This document shows, in pieces, positions 7,816 through 15,753 of a stretch of DNA of 64,000 nt. The notes below the pieces were generated by a model that did no database searches, was not told the DNA's origin, and saw nothing but the letters and a program-made list of their open reading frames with translations. Positions within the stretch are counted from its first letter, which is position 1. The number at the start of each line of letters is the position of its first letter. The position numbers and the translations under genes are program-made. This DNA comes from Fusobacterium_C necrophorum_A (GTDB lineage Bacteria > Fusobacteriota > Fusobacteriia > Fusobacteriales > Fusobacteriaceae). Location of the stretch: assembly GCF_004134945.1 (NCBI RefSeq), contig NZ_SBAP01000016.1, forward strand, positions 1 to 64,000, in the 5' to 3' direction.

Positions 7816-8841
7816 ATGAAAAAAATACTATTGACAATTGCTTTGGCGGTTCTATTGGTTTCCTGTGGTTCCAAAGATGACGGAAAAACATTGTATTTAT
7901 ATGGTTGGGCGGATTATATTCCACATGAAATTTATGAAGATTTCGAGAAAGAAACGGGGATTCATGTAGTGGAAGATATTTTTTCATCCAATGAAGAAAT
8001 GTATACGAAATTAAAAGCAGGCGGAGATGGATATGATATCGTTATGCCTTCCAGTGATTATGTAGAAATTATGATGAAGGAGGGAATGATTGAAAAGTTG
8101 GATAAAACAAAAATTTCAACTTTGGGAAATATAGCTCCTTTTATTATGAAAAAATTACAAACTTTTGATACCAACAATGATTATGCGGTTCCTTATAATA
8201 CGAGCGTGACGGTAATTGCCGTAAACAAAATGTTTGTAAAAGATTATCCCAAGTCTTTTGACATTTATAATCGAAAAGATTTACAAGGAAGAATGACCTT
8301 ATTAGACGATATGAGAGAGCTTATGACATCGGCATTGGCAATTCATGGATATGATCAAAAGACCTCTTCGATAGAAGCCATGGAGAAGGCGAAACAAACC
8401 ATTCTGGCTTGGAAAAAAAATATTGCCAAGTTTGATTCGGAGTCTTATGGAAAAGGGTTTGCAGCAGGAGATTTTTGGGTAGTACAAGGATATCCCGATA
8501 ATATTTTTCGAGAATTGAGCGAAGAAGAAAGAGAGCATGTAGAGCTTATAATTCCTGAAAAAGGAGCCTTTGGAGCAATTGATTCCTTTACCATTTTAGC
8601 AAATGCCAAGCATAAAGAAAATGCGTATAAATTTATTGAATACATTCATCGTCCTGAAGTATATGCAAAATTATCGGATATTTTAGAGTTACCTTCTATC
8701 AACGAACCGGCAGCAAAGTTAATGACAGTAAAGCCTTTGTATGATTTATCCGAATTGGAAAAAATACAGGTACTGATGGATATTCATGAAACACTGGATT
8801 TACAAAATAAATATTGGCAAGAAATTTTGATTGCGGACTAG
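7816..8841 (+). CDS. Spermidine/putrescine-type binding lipoprotein (PotD-like)
   Basis: A 341-residue periplasmic lipoprotein of the polyamine-binding family. The lipobox is LVSC (Cys17). The mature N-terminus reads TLYLYGWADYIPHEIYEDFE, the classic PotD/PotF opening, and DIVMPSSDYVEIM is also characteristic. The potABC genes usually next to it are absent here, so it either serves a transporter encoded elsewhere or has been separated by rearrangement. A -10 TATAAT lies near 7754. RBS AAAGGAGAG. The nearby beta-clamp gene follows after only nine bases. Confidence 0.88.
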   Translation: MKKILLTIALAVLLVSCGSKDDGKTLYLYGWADYIPHEIYEDFEKETGIHVVEDIFSSNEEMYTKLKAGGDGYDIVMPSSDYVEIMMKEGMIEKLDKTKISTLGNIAPFIMKKLQTFDTNNDYAVPYNTSVTVIAVNKMFVKDYPKSFDIYNRKDLQGRMTLLDDMRELMTSALAIHGYDQKTSSIEAMEKAKQTILAWKKNIAKFDSESYGKGFAAGDFWVVQGYPDNIFRELSEEEREHVELIIPEKGAFGAIDSFTILANAKHKENAYKFIEYIHRPEVYAKLSDILELPSINEPAAKLMTVKPLYDLSELEKIQVLMDIHETLDLQNKYWQEILIAD

Positions 8842-8850
8842 GAGTATGCT

Positions 8851-9948
8851 ATGAAATTGAAAATGAAACGAGAAGAATTTATTTCGATTCTATCAGACTA
8901 TACAAGTATTTTGAGAGAAAATTCTATCAAGCCTATTCTTTCAACTCTTTTTATGGAAGTGAAGGGCAATGATTTGGTCTTTATGGGCAGCAGTGTAGAA
9001 ATGGATTATAAAAAACAGATTTTATGTGAAGGAATGGCAGACGGAAGTGTCGTATTCAAACCGGGTCTTGTTTTGGAATACGTAAAATTGTTGGAAGAAG
9101 AGTGGATTACCGTTGAGAAGTTGGACGGATTTTTGAAGATTGCCAATGGAGAATTTTCCATCCTGGAAGAAGGAAATTATCCTAAAATTGTAGAACTGGC
9201 TTCTATGAGTCTATTGGAACTTTCCGGAAATGAATTTGCAAAATGTTTGGAAACTGTGAAGTTTTCTGCTGCACAGACACCGGAAAACTTGGCTTTACAT
9301 TGTATTCGCATTGTTTTCGGAAAGGAAAAAGTATATTTCGTGTCTACCGATTCTTATCGTTTGCTATATTTAGAAAAGAAAATGACAGCTCAATTTGAAC
9401 GGGCAATTTCTCTGCCTTTGGATGCTGTCAATGTGATTATTAAATTACTGAAAGATAAGACGGAGCAAATTTCTTTGGAATTAAGCGGAGATAACTTGCT
9501 TTTTTTGTGGGAAGGGACTTATTTCAGTTGTCGATTAACAGCGGTTCCTTATCCTAATTTTCAAGGAATTTTAAGTCAAAATGCTTTTGATAAAAAAATG
9601 GAATTCTGCTTAGATGATTTAAAAGCGGCGATGAAACGTGTTATTACGGTGGCGAAAACAAGTATTGATGCAAAATATGGGGGAACTTTCGACTTTAAAG
9701 GAAAACATTTGGTGGTGAAAGCGGTTACAACAGGACGAGCCAAAACACAACAAAAGATAGCAATGATGAAAGAGGGAGAAGATTTTGTTGCCTCCTTGAA
9801 CTGTAAATATCTGTCTGAATTTTTGGACAGCGTTTCCCGAAATGTCATTATAGAGGGAAAGAATTCTTCCAGTATGTTCCGAGTGACAGAAGAGGGAAAT
9901 GAAGAATTGATTTATATTTTGATGCCTCTAGCCTTAAGAGAAGTGTAA
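8851..9948 (+). CDS. dnaN: DNA polymerase III beta subunit (sliding clamp)
   Basis: A 365-residue protein with the three-domain clamp fold. Diagnostic segments are FVSTDSYRLLYLEKKM (equivalent to the ATDGHRL motif), SCRLTAVPYPNFQGIL (the R-L-x-x-x-x-F/Y-P motif), LKAAMKRVITVAK, and a C-terminal ILMPLALREV in place of the usual YVLMPMRL. The clamp encircles DNA and tethers replicative polymerase. It is not beside dnaA here but between a PotD-like protein and a methyltransferase. Sequence is diverged from typical DnaN, so whether it is the sole clamp or a paralogue cannot be decided from this window. Confidence 0.85.
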   Translation: MKLKMKREEFISILSDYTSILRENSIKPILSTLFMEVKGNDLVFMGSSVEMDYKKQILCEGMADGSVVFKPGLVLEYVKLLEEEWITVEKLDGFLKIANGEFSILEEGNYPKIVELASMSLLELSGNEFAKCLETVKFSAAQTPENLALHCIRIVFGKEKVYFVSTDSYRLLYLEKKMTAQFERAISLPLDAVNVIIKLLKDKTEQISLELSGDNLLFLWEGTYFSCRLTAVPYPNFQGILSQNAFDKKMEFCLDDLKAAMKRVITVAKTSIDAKYGGTFDFKGKHLVVKAVTTGRAKTQQKIAMMKEGEDFVASLNCKYLSEFLDSVSRNVIIEGKNSSSMFRVTEEGNEELIYILMPLALREV

Positions 9949-9950
9949 GT

Positions 9951-10724
9951 ATGAAAGCATGGATTCACATCTCCAGTCCGGAGAATGAAAAAGTAAAATT
10001 TTTTTCCAAATTAAAAAAGAAAAAATATCGGGAAGAAGAACGAATCTTCTTGGCTGAGGGAAAAAAGTTTTTGGACTATCCTGAGGGAGCAAAGTATGTC
10101 TTGTTGCGGGAAGGTGTCGAAGTGGAAGAAGAGCGATTGGAGAGATTTTCCTGTCCTGTTTTTCTACTTTCCCAAAAATGTTTTGAAAAAGTCAGTGTAC
10201 AAGAGAATTCACAGGGAGTAATTTTACTGTATTCCTACCCGGTGATAGAAATATCAAAAGCTGCAAAGCAATTGATTGTATTGGACGACATTCAGGATCC
10301 CGGAAATTTGGGAACCATGATTCGATTGGTCGATGCTGCCGGATTTTCGGATATTTTCCTGACAAAACATTCCGTTGACTGTTATAATGAAAAAGTAGTC
10401 CGAAGTTCTATGGGTTCTATTTTTCATGTTCGTCTTCATGTTATGGAAAAAAAAGAGATACTGGAATATTTACAGGCAGAAAACTATCATGTTTTAGTTA
10501 CCACTTTACAACGAGACTCCGTTGCATATACCGAAATGCAGCTCAAAGAAAAAAATGCTTTTGTCTTTGGAAATGAAGGACATGGAGTATCCAAAGAGTT
10601 TTTAGAACTTGCAGAGCAGAAGATTATTATTCCTATTTCCGGGCAGGCGGAATCTTTGAATGTGGCGATGGCAGCGGGAATTATATTATTTTACAGTAGG
10701 GACTTGAAAAGAATCTTAGAATAA
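9951..10724 (+). CDS. SpoU/TrmH-family rRNA/tRNA 2'-O-methyltransferase
   Basis: A 257-residue SPOUT methyltransferase. Motif 1 is LDDIQDPGNLGTMIRLVDA (with the conserved N and R), motif 2 is VFGNEGHGVS, and motif 3 is IPISGQAESLNVAMAAGI, forming the SAM-binding trefoil knot. An N-terminal substrate-binding domain (residues 1-100; KFFSKLKKKKYREEERIFLA) resembles the L30e-like domain of 23S rRNA Gm methyltransferases. It starts two bases after the upstream stop and is surely cotranscribed with dnaN. Exact target nucleotide unknown. Confidence 0.9.
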   Translation: MKAWIHISSPENEKVKFFSKLKKKKYREEERIFLAEGKKFLDYPEGAKYVLLREGVEVEEERLERFSCPVFLLSQKCFEKVSVQENSQGVILLYSYPVIEISKAAKQLIVLDDIQDPGNLGTMIRLVDAAGFSDIFLTKHSVDCYNEKVVRSSMGSIFHVRLHVMEKKEILEYLQAENYHVLVTTLQRDSVAYTEMQLKEKNAFVFGNEGHGVSKEFLELAEQKIIIPISGQAESLNVAMAAGIILFYSRDLKRILE

Positions 10725-10763
10725 CTTATAATAAAAGTAATACGAATTAAAGGAGGAATTGAG

Positions 10764-11264
10764 ATGGGATTATTTCATAACTTGTTTGGAAAAAAAGAAG
10801 AGAAAAAGGTAGTTACTATTTATGCTCCCATAAATGGAAAAGTCATTGATTTGGCAGAAATTCCGGATCCTGCATTTGCAGAAAAAATGGTAGGAGACGG
10901 TTGTGGAATGGAACCGAAAGAAGGAGCCATCTGTTCCCCTGTCAATGGAGAAGTTGCCAATGTATTCGACACCAGACATGCAGTCAGTTTTGATTCGGAA
11001 GACGGATTGGAAATGATTGTTCATTTTGGAATTGATACGGTAAAATTAAAAGGAGAAGGCTTCAAATCCTTAAGAGGAGAAGGACCGACTAAGGTAGGAG
11101 ATCCTATTGTAGAATATGATTTGGCATATATTTTAGCAAATGCTCCTTCAATAAAAACTCCTGTCATTATCAATAACATGGAAGAAGTGGAACACATTGA
11201 AGTGATTGCCTTAGGACAAGAGGTAAAAGTCGGAGATCCTATTATGAAGGTAACATTAAAATAA
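10764..11264 (+). CDS. crr: PTS glucose-specific EIIA component
   Basis: A 166-residue cytosolic phosphocarrier. It takes phosphate from HPr and passes it to EIIB domains, and may report PTS state. The phospho-acceptor is His87 in MIVHFGIDTV; the partner His72 is in DTRHAVSF. YAPINGKVIDL, FAEKMVGDG, KLKGEGF and TPVIINN match Crr from end to end. A short linker GLFHNLFGKKEEKK precedes the domain, as in Gram-positive free EIIA proteins. RBS AAAGGAGGA. The next ORF overlaps its stop (TAATG), so the two are coupled. Confidence 0.95.
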   Translation: MGLFHNLFGKKEEKKVVTIYAPINGKVIDLAEIPDPAFAEKMVGDGCGMEPKEGAICSPVNGEVANVFDTRHAVSFDSEDGLEMIVHFGIDTVKLKGEGFKSLRGEGPTKVGDPIVEYDLAYILANAPSIKTPVIINNMEEVEHIEVIALGQEVKVGDPIMKVTLK

Positions 11265-11710
11265 TGTATTTAGAAGAATTTCGAGATAGTTTGGCTTTTT
11301 ATGACGAGGAGAGTCACAAGCCCTTAAAAGTAGTGAATTTTCAACCGATTCTACGATATGTTCATTCGGAATATCTTTCTGACGGAAGAAAGTATGTTCA
11401 GGAAATTTTAAAAGAATATCCCGGCTATCAAAAAGTATTATCCGATGAAGTGACACAGGAATATTATGCGACAGAATATGCAGATCGTATGTGGCAAAAA
11501 GATTGTGAACAATTTTTTCAAGAGATGAAGAATATTTTAAAACAATGTAATGCTCAGTTTTTGTCCATGTCAAAAGGGGAAAGAAAAAAGAAGATTTCCC
11601 GTTTGGAGGAGTTGTTTTTGAGATATGGGGAAAGTTGGAAATATCAACATACTGATTTTGAATCTATCCAAGAGGACTATCGTTATATATTACAATGGAG
11701 AGATAGATAA
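11264..11710 (+). CDS. Uncharacterised 148-residue protein coupled to EIIA
   Basis: I do not recognise this family. The protein is charged, rich in Glu, Lys, Tyr and aromatic residues, and predicted mostly helical, with no signal peptide, TM helix or cysteine motif (one Cys at KDCEQFF and one at KQCNAQF). Its ATG overlaps the EIIA stop codon, so translation is coupled and a role tied to PTS or EIIA partners is possible by context only. A clear terminator follows at 11717. Codon use resembles its neighbours. Confidence 0.7.
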   Translation: MYLEEFRDSLAFYDEESHKPLKVVNFQPILRYVHSEYLSDGRKYVQEILKEYPGYQKVLSDEVTQEYYATEYADRMWQKDCEQFFQEMKNILKQCNAQFLSMSKGERKKKISRLEELFLRYGESWKYQHTDFESIQEDYRYILQWRDR

Positions 11711-11716
11711 CAGAGA

Positions 11717-11742
11717 GGAGCATTTTGGAATGCTCCTTTTTT
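11717..11742 (+). terminator. Rho-independent terminator
   Basis: Perfect 8-bp stem GGAGCATT/AATGCTCC with a 4-base loop and six T's, seven bases after the preceding stop. Confidence 0.85.
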
Positions 11743-11762
11743 ATGCTCAAGAGGAGGAGGAA

Positions 11763-12419
11763 ATGACGGAAGTTCAAAAAGAATATTATTCCGGGATCAT
11801 TGATTTTTTATTTGCTGGCTTTGGAGAAACTGTAGAAGTCAGTTTATTTGAGGTTTTGGAGAATCAAAAAACAAGTCTATGTGCCAAGAGTAAGAATTGT
11901 TCCAAAGCTTTGGGCGAAGAAATGGATAAAAATCTTCTTTTTTGGTTGAGAGCTTATCGGAAGGAACAAAAATATATTGCAAAATTACCTTTTCAGGAAA
12001 AAAATGGGGATTTATCCAGAGTATCTCTCTACTATATTTCGGATAAGGCAGGAAAATTGACGGGAGTATTATCCATGAAAAAAAATATTACTTCGATGAT
12101 TGTAGCTGCCAATTTTTTAAATGCAAGCCTGAAAGCTCTGACGGGAGGGCTGGAAAGAGATTTGGCAGCAGAGACGGCAGGAGTCGGGCAGACAAAGCAG
12201 GAAAACACTTTATTTCAATATTCTCAATATCTGATTGAGGATTACTTTGACAGTTTATCCACAGTAGGAGCTGCCATGAGTATAGAAGAGAGAATGAAAG
12301 TAGTGGAAGATTTACAACAGAAAGGAATTTTTCAGTTGAAAGGAAATATTTCAACAGTAGCAAAAAAATTGGAAATTTCGGAAAAAACTTTGTATCGTTA
12401 TTTGAAAAATCAAAGCTAA
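11763..12419 (+). CDS. YheO-like transcriptional regulator (PAS-like + HTH)
   Basis: A 218-residue regulator with the YheO/DauR architecture. The N-terminal PAS-like domain (about 1-120) includes LYYISDKAGKLTGVLSMKKN. The C-terminal helix-turn-helix (about 165-215) reads MSIEERMKVVEDLQQKGIF ... VAKKLEISEKTLYRYL, typical of this family. ATG 11763 has a strong GAGGAGG upstream; the frame is open further 5' but that would cross the terminator at 11717-11742. DauR represses D-amino-acid catabolism, and other relatives sense small metabolites. The neighbouring amino-acid-type symporter gene is the obvious target by position. Confidence 0.85.
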   Translation: MTEVQKEYYSGIIDFLFAGFGETVEVSLFEVLENQKTSLCAKSKNCSKALGEEMDKNLLFWLRAYRKEQKYIAKLPFQEKNGDLSRVSLYYISDKAGKLTGVLSMKKNITSMIVAANFLNASLKALTGGLERDLAAETAGVGQTKQENTLFQYSQYLIEDYFDSLSTVGAAMSIEERMKVVEDLQQKGIFQLKGNISTVAKKLEISEKTLYRYLKNQS

Positions 12420-12662
12420 GAGAATAAGAATTTATTCTTGAATGAGAAAAAATTCTTTATAAAAACAGCTAAAAAATAAATAAAAAATTCATTTTTTTGA
12501 AAATATTTTTATGATGAAGTTTAAAAAAATAATATTTTCAAAAGAAAAATAAAAATATTAATAAAGAAAATAATCTTAATTGAAAAAATCAATTTTCTTT
12601 TCCTTGCCAATTTCACTATAATAAGCCATGTTTTAAAAAAATGAAGGAGGAAGGTGAAAGAA
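12420..12662. other. AT-rich intergenic region before the symporter
   Basis: Almost pure A/T with runs of A and T. A -10 TATAAT is seen at 12617-12622 without a convincing -35. No ORF or stable hairpin; a likely binding region for the flanking YheO-like regulator (inference). Confidence 0.35.
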
Positions 12663-13988
12663 ATGGAGAGAGATTTCAAGAAGAGAGATTCTTTTCAGAA
12701 TAAGATTGGTTTTATTTTAGCCTGTGTCGGTTCAGCAGTTGGGATGGGGAATATCTGGTTGTTTCCTTATCGAGTGGGAGAATTTGGAGGGGCCGCTTTT
12801 CTTTTTCCCTATTTATTCTTTGTTTTTTTATTGGGTTTAACAGGAGTCAGTGGGGAAATGGCTTTTGGTAGAGCTATGAAAAGCGGACCTTTGGGAGCTT
12901 TTCGAAAAGCTTTGGAAAGAAGAGGAAAGAAATATGGAGATGTCTTAGCTTTTGTTCCTGTCTTGGGTTCTTTGGGAATTGCAATCGGCTATGCCGTGGT
13001 AGTGGCTTGGATTTTGAAATATACCGTTCAATCTTTTACAGGTGTTTTGCATGGGGTGGAGGATTATGTCGAATTATTTTCCTCCGTTACCACAAGATAT
13101 TCCACTTTGGGTTGGCATTTTGCCATTATCCTTTTCAGTCTTTTCATTATGACGGCGGGAATCCAAAGGGGAATTGAAAAAATCAATCGAGTGTTTATGC
13201 CTTTGTTTTTTTTACTGTTCTGTGTCTTGGCAATACGAGTTTTCTTCTTAGAAGATTCTACCATAGGATATCAATTTTTATGGAAAGCGGACTTTGAGAA
13301 GATGTTTCAAATAAAGACATGGATTTTTGCCTTAGGACAAGCATTTTTCTCTCTCTCTTTGGCAGGGTCCGGAACTGTGGTATATGGAAGTTATTTGAAA
13401 GAGGATGTAGATGTGCTTAATTCCTCACTCCATGTTTCTTTTTATGATACTCTTGCTGCTATACTGGCAGCTCTTGTGATTATTCCTGCAGTATTTTCTT
13501 TCGGTATGGAAGTCAGTGCAGGACCGGGTCTTATGTTTTTGGCAATGCCCAGAGTATTTCAACAGATGCCTTTCGGGAGAATTTTTAGCTGTATTTTCTT
13601 TTCGGCTGTTTTTTTAGCAGGAATGACTTCTTTGGTCAATTTGTTTGAATCTTCGATTGAAGCTCTGCAGGAAAAATTTTCTTTGGAACGATGGAAGGCC
13701 GTTTCCATTGTTATGGGATTGTCTTTTTGTTTGGGAATTTTGGTAGAAGATGCAACTTATTTGGGCAAACTTATGGATATGGTCAGTATTTATTTCATTC
13801 CTCTAGGAGCTTTTCTGTCAGCAGTTTTATTTTATTGGATTTGTGGAGATGATTTTGTAAGAGAAGAAATCCAAAAAGGAAGAAAAGCCGCTTTCCCACG
13901 ATTTTTATTGCTTATGGGGAAATATGTGTTTTGTGGAATCAGTTTCATCGTTTTTATCTTGGGAATTCTGTATCACGGAATCGGTTAG
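12663..13988 (+). CDS. Neurotransmitter:sodium symporter (NSS) family amino-acid transporter
   Basis: A 441-residue inner-membrane protein with 11-12 TM helices of the LeuT/TnaT/MhsT family, importing an amino acid (often Trp, Tyr, Leu or Met) with sodium. TM1 carries the unwound GSAVGMGNIWLFPY segment that forms sodium and substrate sites; GGAAFLFPY in TM2, and SFFSLSLAGSG-like text (FFSLSLAGSGTVVYGSYL) in TM6 are also family signatures. I prefer ATG 12663, with AAGGTGA as ribosome site; GTG 12654 is very close to GGAGG. The upstream YheO-like regulator suggests inducible expression. Confidence 0.9.
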   Translation: MERDFKKRDSFQNKIGFILACVGSAVGMGNIWLFPYRVGEFGGAAFLFPYLFFVFLLGLTGVSGEMAFGRAMKSGPLGAFRKALERRGKKYGDVLAFVPVLGSLGIAIGYAVVVAWILKYTVQSFTGVLHGVEDYVELFSSVTTRYSTLGWHFAIILFSLFIMTAGIQRGIEKINRVFMPLFFLLFCVLAIRVFFLEDSTIGYQFLWKADFEKMFQIKTWIFALGQAFFSLSLAGSGTVVYGSYLKEDVDVLNSSLHVSFYDTLAAILAALVIIPAVFSFGMEVSAGPGLMFLAMPRVFQQMPFGRIFSCIFFSAVFLAGMTSLVNLFESSIEALQEKFSLERWKAVSIVMGLSFCLGILVEDATYLGKLMDMVSIYFIPLGAFLSAVLFYWICGDDFVREEIQKGRKAAFPRFLLLMGKYVFCGISFIVFILGILYHGIG

Positions 13989-13993
13989 AGAAA

Positions 13994-14026
13994 AAAGGAG
14001 CTGCAAAGAAACAGCTCCTTTTTTTT
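13994..14026 (+). terminator. Rho-independent terminator
   Basis: Ten-bp stem AAAGGAGCTG/CAGCTCCTTT with eight-base loop and T run after the symporter gene. Confidence 0.9.
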
Positions 14027-14093
14027 ATGAAATTATAGATAGTAAAAAAAAATAAAACATGATATTCTAAAGATGATAGAAATGGAGGAAAGA

Positions 14094-14897
14094 ATGAAAG
14101 AAATACTCAATGTAGATGAAGATATGGAACAAATTTTAAGAAAAATAGAAGAAGAAACAGGACTCCTTTGTGTGAGAGAACGAAATGAAAATCTGGGAAT
14201 CCAAACTCTCGGGGAATATTGCTATTTTAGTTTAGGAAAGACGAGTCGAGAGCTGGAAGAACAGGGATTTCATTTTTACAAGTCTAAAGATGTGGCAAAT
14301 GATTATAACGGACCTAAGCCGAGCTACAGTATGACGCATATTAAACTTTTGTATTCTCCTGACTATAAAATGTTAGGAGTGCAAATGATAGGAAAAGGAA
14401 ATTTGGAAAGAAGATATGAAATATTACAAACTTTCTTATCCGAAGGAAAAGGTTTGAAAGAATTGTCGGAATACTCTATCTATGGAAAATCATTGGAAGA
14501 GGAAATGGATATTTTGAATCTTTCGGCTTTCTATGCAATGGAAGTGGACAGACCTTTGATTTCAGTAGAGGAAGTACGTGATTTACAACAGGCGGGAGCT
14601 TTTTTTCTGGATGTACGGGAAGAAGAGGAGCATGAGTATGCTCGCATTCTCGGAAGCAAAAACATCCCTCTTCATAGTTTAGTTCGTAGAATGTCGGAAA
14701 TTCCGAAAGAAGAAAAGGTATATGTCTACTGTCGAAGTGCTCACAGGAGTTTGGATGCCGTGAACTTTTTAAGAGGAGCAGGCTATGACAATGTCTATAA
14801 TGTAGAGGGCGGATTTATTGGAATTTCTTACGAAGAGTATACAAAAGATAAAGAGAGAAAGAGAAAGAAAATTGTAAATCGTTATCATTTTGAATAG
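14094..14897 (+). CDS. Rhodanese fused to an orphan CoA-disulfide-reductase dimerisation domain
   Basis: A 267-residue cytosolic protein in two parts. Residues about 41-150 match the C-terminal dimerisation domain of CoA-disulfide reductases (FSLGKTSRELEEQGF, then IKLLYSPDYKMLGVQMIGKG and the ERRYEILQTFL helix). Residues 155-250 are a rhodanese domain with FLDVREEEE and the active loop YCRSAHRS, Cys213. Full CoADR-rhodanese enzymes carry FAD and NAD domains in front; here they are absent and about 40 unrelated residues replace them. RBS GGAGG supports ATG 14094. Likely persulfide or sulfur-transfer role by the rhodanese Cys; the tail domain may now serve dimerisation only. Confidence 0.85.
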   Translation: MKEILNVDEDMEQILRKIEEETGLLCVRERNENLGIQTLGEYCYFSLGKTSRELEEQGFHFYKSKDVANDYNGPKPSYSMTHIKLLYSPDYKMLGVQMIGKGNLERRYEILQTFLSEGKGLKELSEYSIYGKSLEEEMDILNLSAFYAMEVDRPLISVEEVRDLQQAGAFFLDVREEEEHEYARILGSKNIPLHSLVRRMSEIPKEEKVYVYCRSAHRSLDAVNFLRGAGYDNVYNVEGGFIGISYEEYTKDKERKRKKIVNRYHFE

Positions 14898-14909
14898 AGA
14901 GGAGAGATT

Positions 14910-15686
14910 ATGAAGTGGGTTATTTCCGATTTGGACGGAACCTTATTAAATGATGATAGAACAGTAGGAGCAAAAACAATATCCGGCATACAGACTTTGT
15001 TAAAAAAAGGGTATCCATTTGTTATTGCAACCGGAAGAGGTTTTGCTTCGGCAAATACCATTCGTGAAAAATTAGGAGTTGCTATTTATATGATATGCAA
15101 CAACGGAGCAACCATTTATTCTCCAAAAGGAGAGTTAATTTTCGAAAATTATATTCCTGTGGACATAGTAAAGAAGGTAACGGCTTATTTAGAAAAGCAG
15201 AGGGTAGACTATCGAGGATTTTTTCAAAATTACTATTTTATACCAAGCTATGGAAGAAAAGATGAAAAAAGAGTGGAATATAAGGCGATAGTTTTGGAAA
15301 GAGAAGAGGATTTCCAACATTTGGAAAAATTGCTCGTAGTAGATCCGAATACAAACTTATTACGAAAAATTCAGATGGAGTTACAGGAAGAAATCGGGAA
15401 AGATTTAACTATTACCTTGTCTTCTTCAGAGTGTTTAGACATCAACAGCAAAAATTGCAGTAAAGCAACAGGAGTTCAAAAGGTTGCTTCCTATTTATCT
15501 TTGGACTTGAAAGACGCCATTGCTTTTGGAGACAGTGAAAACGACTTTGCAATGTTGGCTTCTGTAGGAAAGGCGGTTTCTATGAAAGGAACTTATGCCG
15601 CTCAAGAAAAGGAATATGAGGTTACAGAATACAGTAATCATGAAGATGGGGTGATACGACATTTAGAAAAATATATAAAATTTTAA
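14910..15686 (+). CDS. HAD-superfamily Cof-type phosphatase (second copy)
   Basis: A 258-residue phosphatase. Motif I is SDLDGTLLNDD (nucleophile Asp7), motif II VIATGRG, motif IV FGDSENDFAMLASVG, with the expected C2 cap between. It resembles the product at 6913 in architecture but is not a recent duplicate. It lies 12 bases after the rhodanese gene with RBS AGAGGAGAG, so both are probably cotranscribed. Substrate unknown; sugar phosphate is the usual family activity. Confidence 0.87.
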   Translation: MKWVISDLDGTLLNDDRTVGAKTISGIQTLLKKGYPFVIATGRGFASANTIREKLGVAIYMICNNGATIYSPKGELIFENYIPVDIVKKVTAYLEKQRVDYRGFFQNYYFIPSYGRKDEKRVEYKAIVLEREEDFQHLEKLLVVDPNTNLLRKIQMELQEEIGKDLTITLSSSECLDINSKNCSKATGVQKVASYLSLDLKDAIAFGDSENDFAMLASVGKAVSMKGTYAAQEKEYEVTEYSNHEDGVIRHLEKYIKF

Positions 15687-15693
15687 AAAACCT

Positions 15694-15721
15694 TTGCTTT
15701 TTTGTGATGAGAGAGTATAAT
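15694..15721 (+). promoter_or_regulatory. Sigma70-type promoter for peptide-binding protein / M42 unit
   Basis: TTGCTT (15694-15699), 16-bp spacer, TATAAT (15716-15721), 33 bases before the ATG at 15754. Confidence 0.6.
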
Positions 15722-15753
15722 AATAGAAATATAAAAAATCAAGGAGGTATGGT

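Noticed and set aside
12654..12663. GTG 12654 as start of the NSS symporter
   Set aside because: Only three bases separate it from GGAGG; ATG 12663 has better spacing to AAGGTGA. Not fully excluded.
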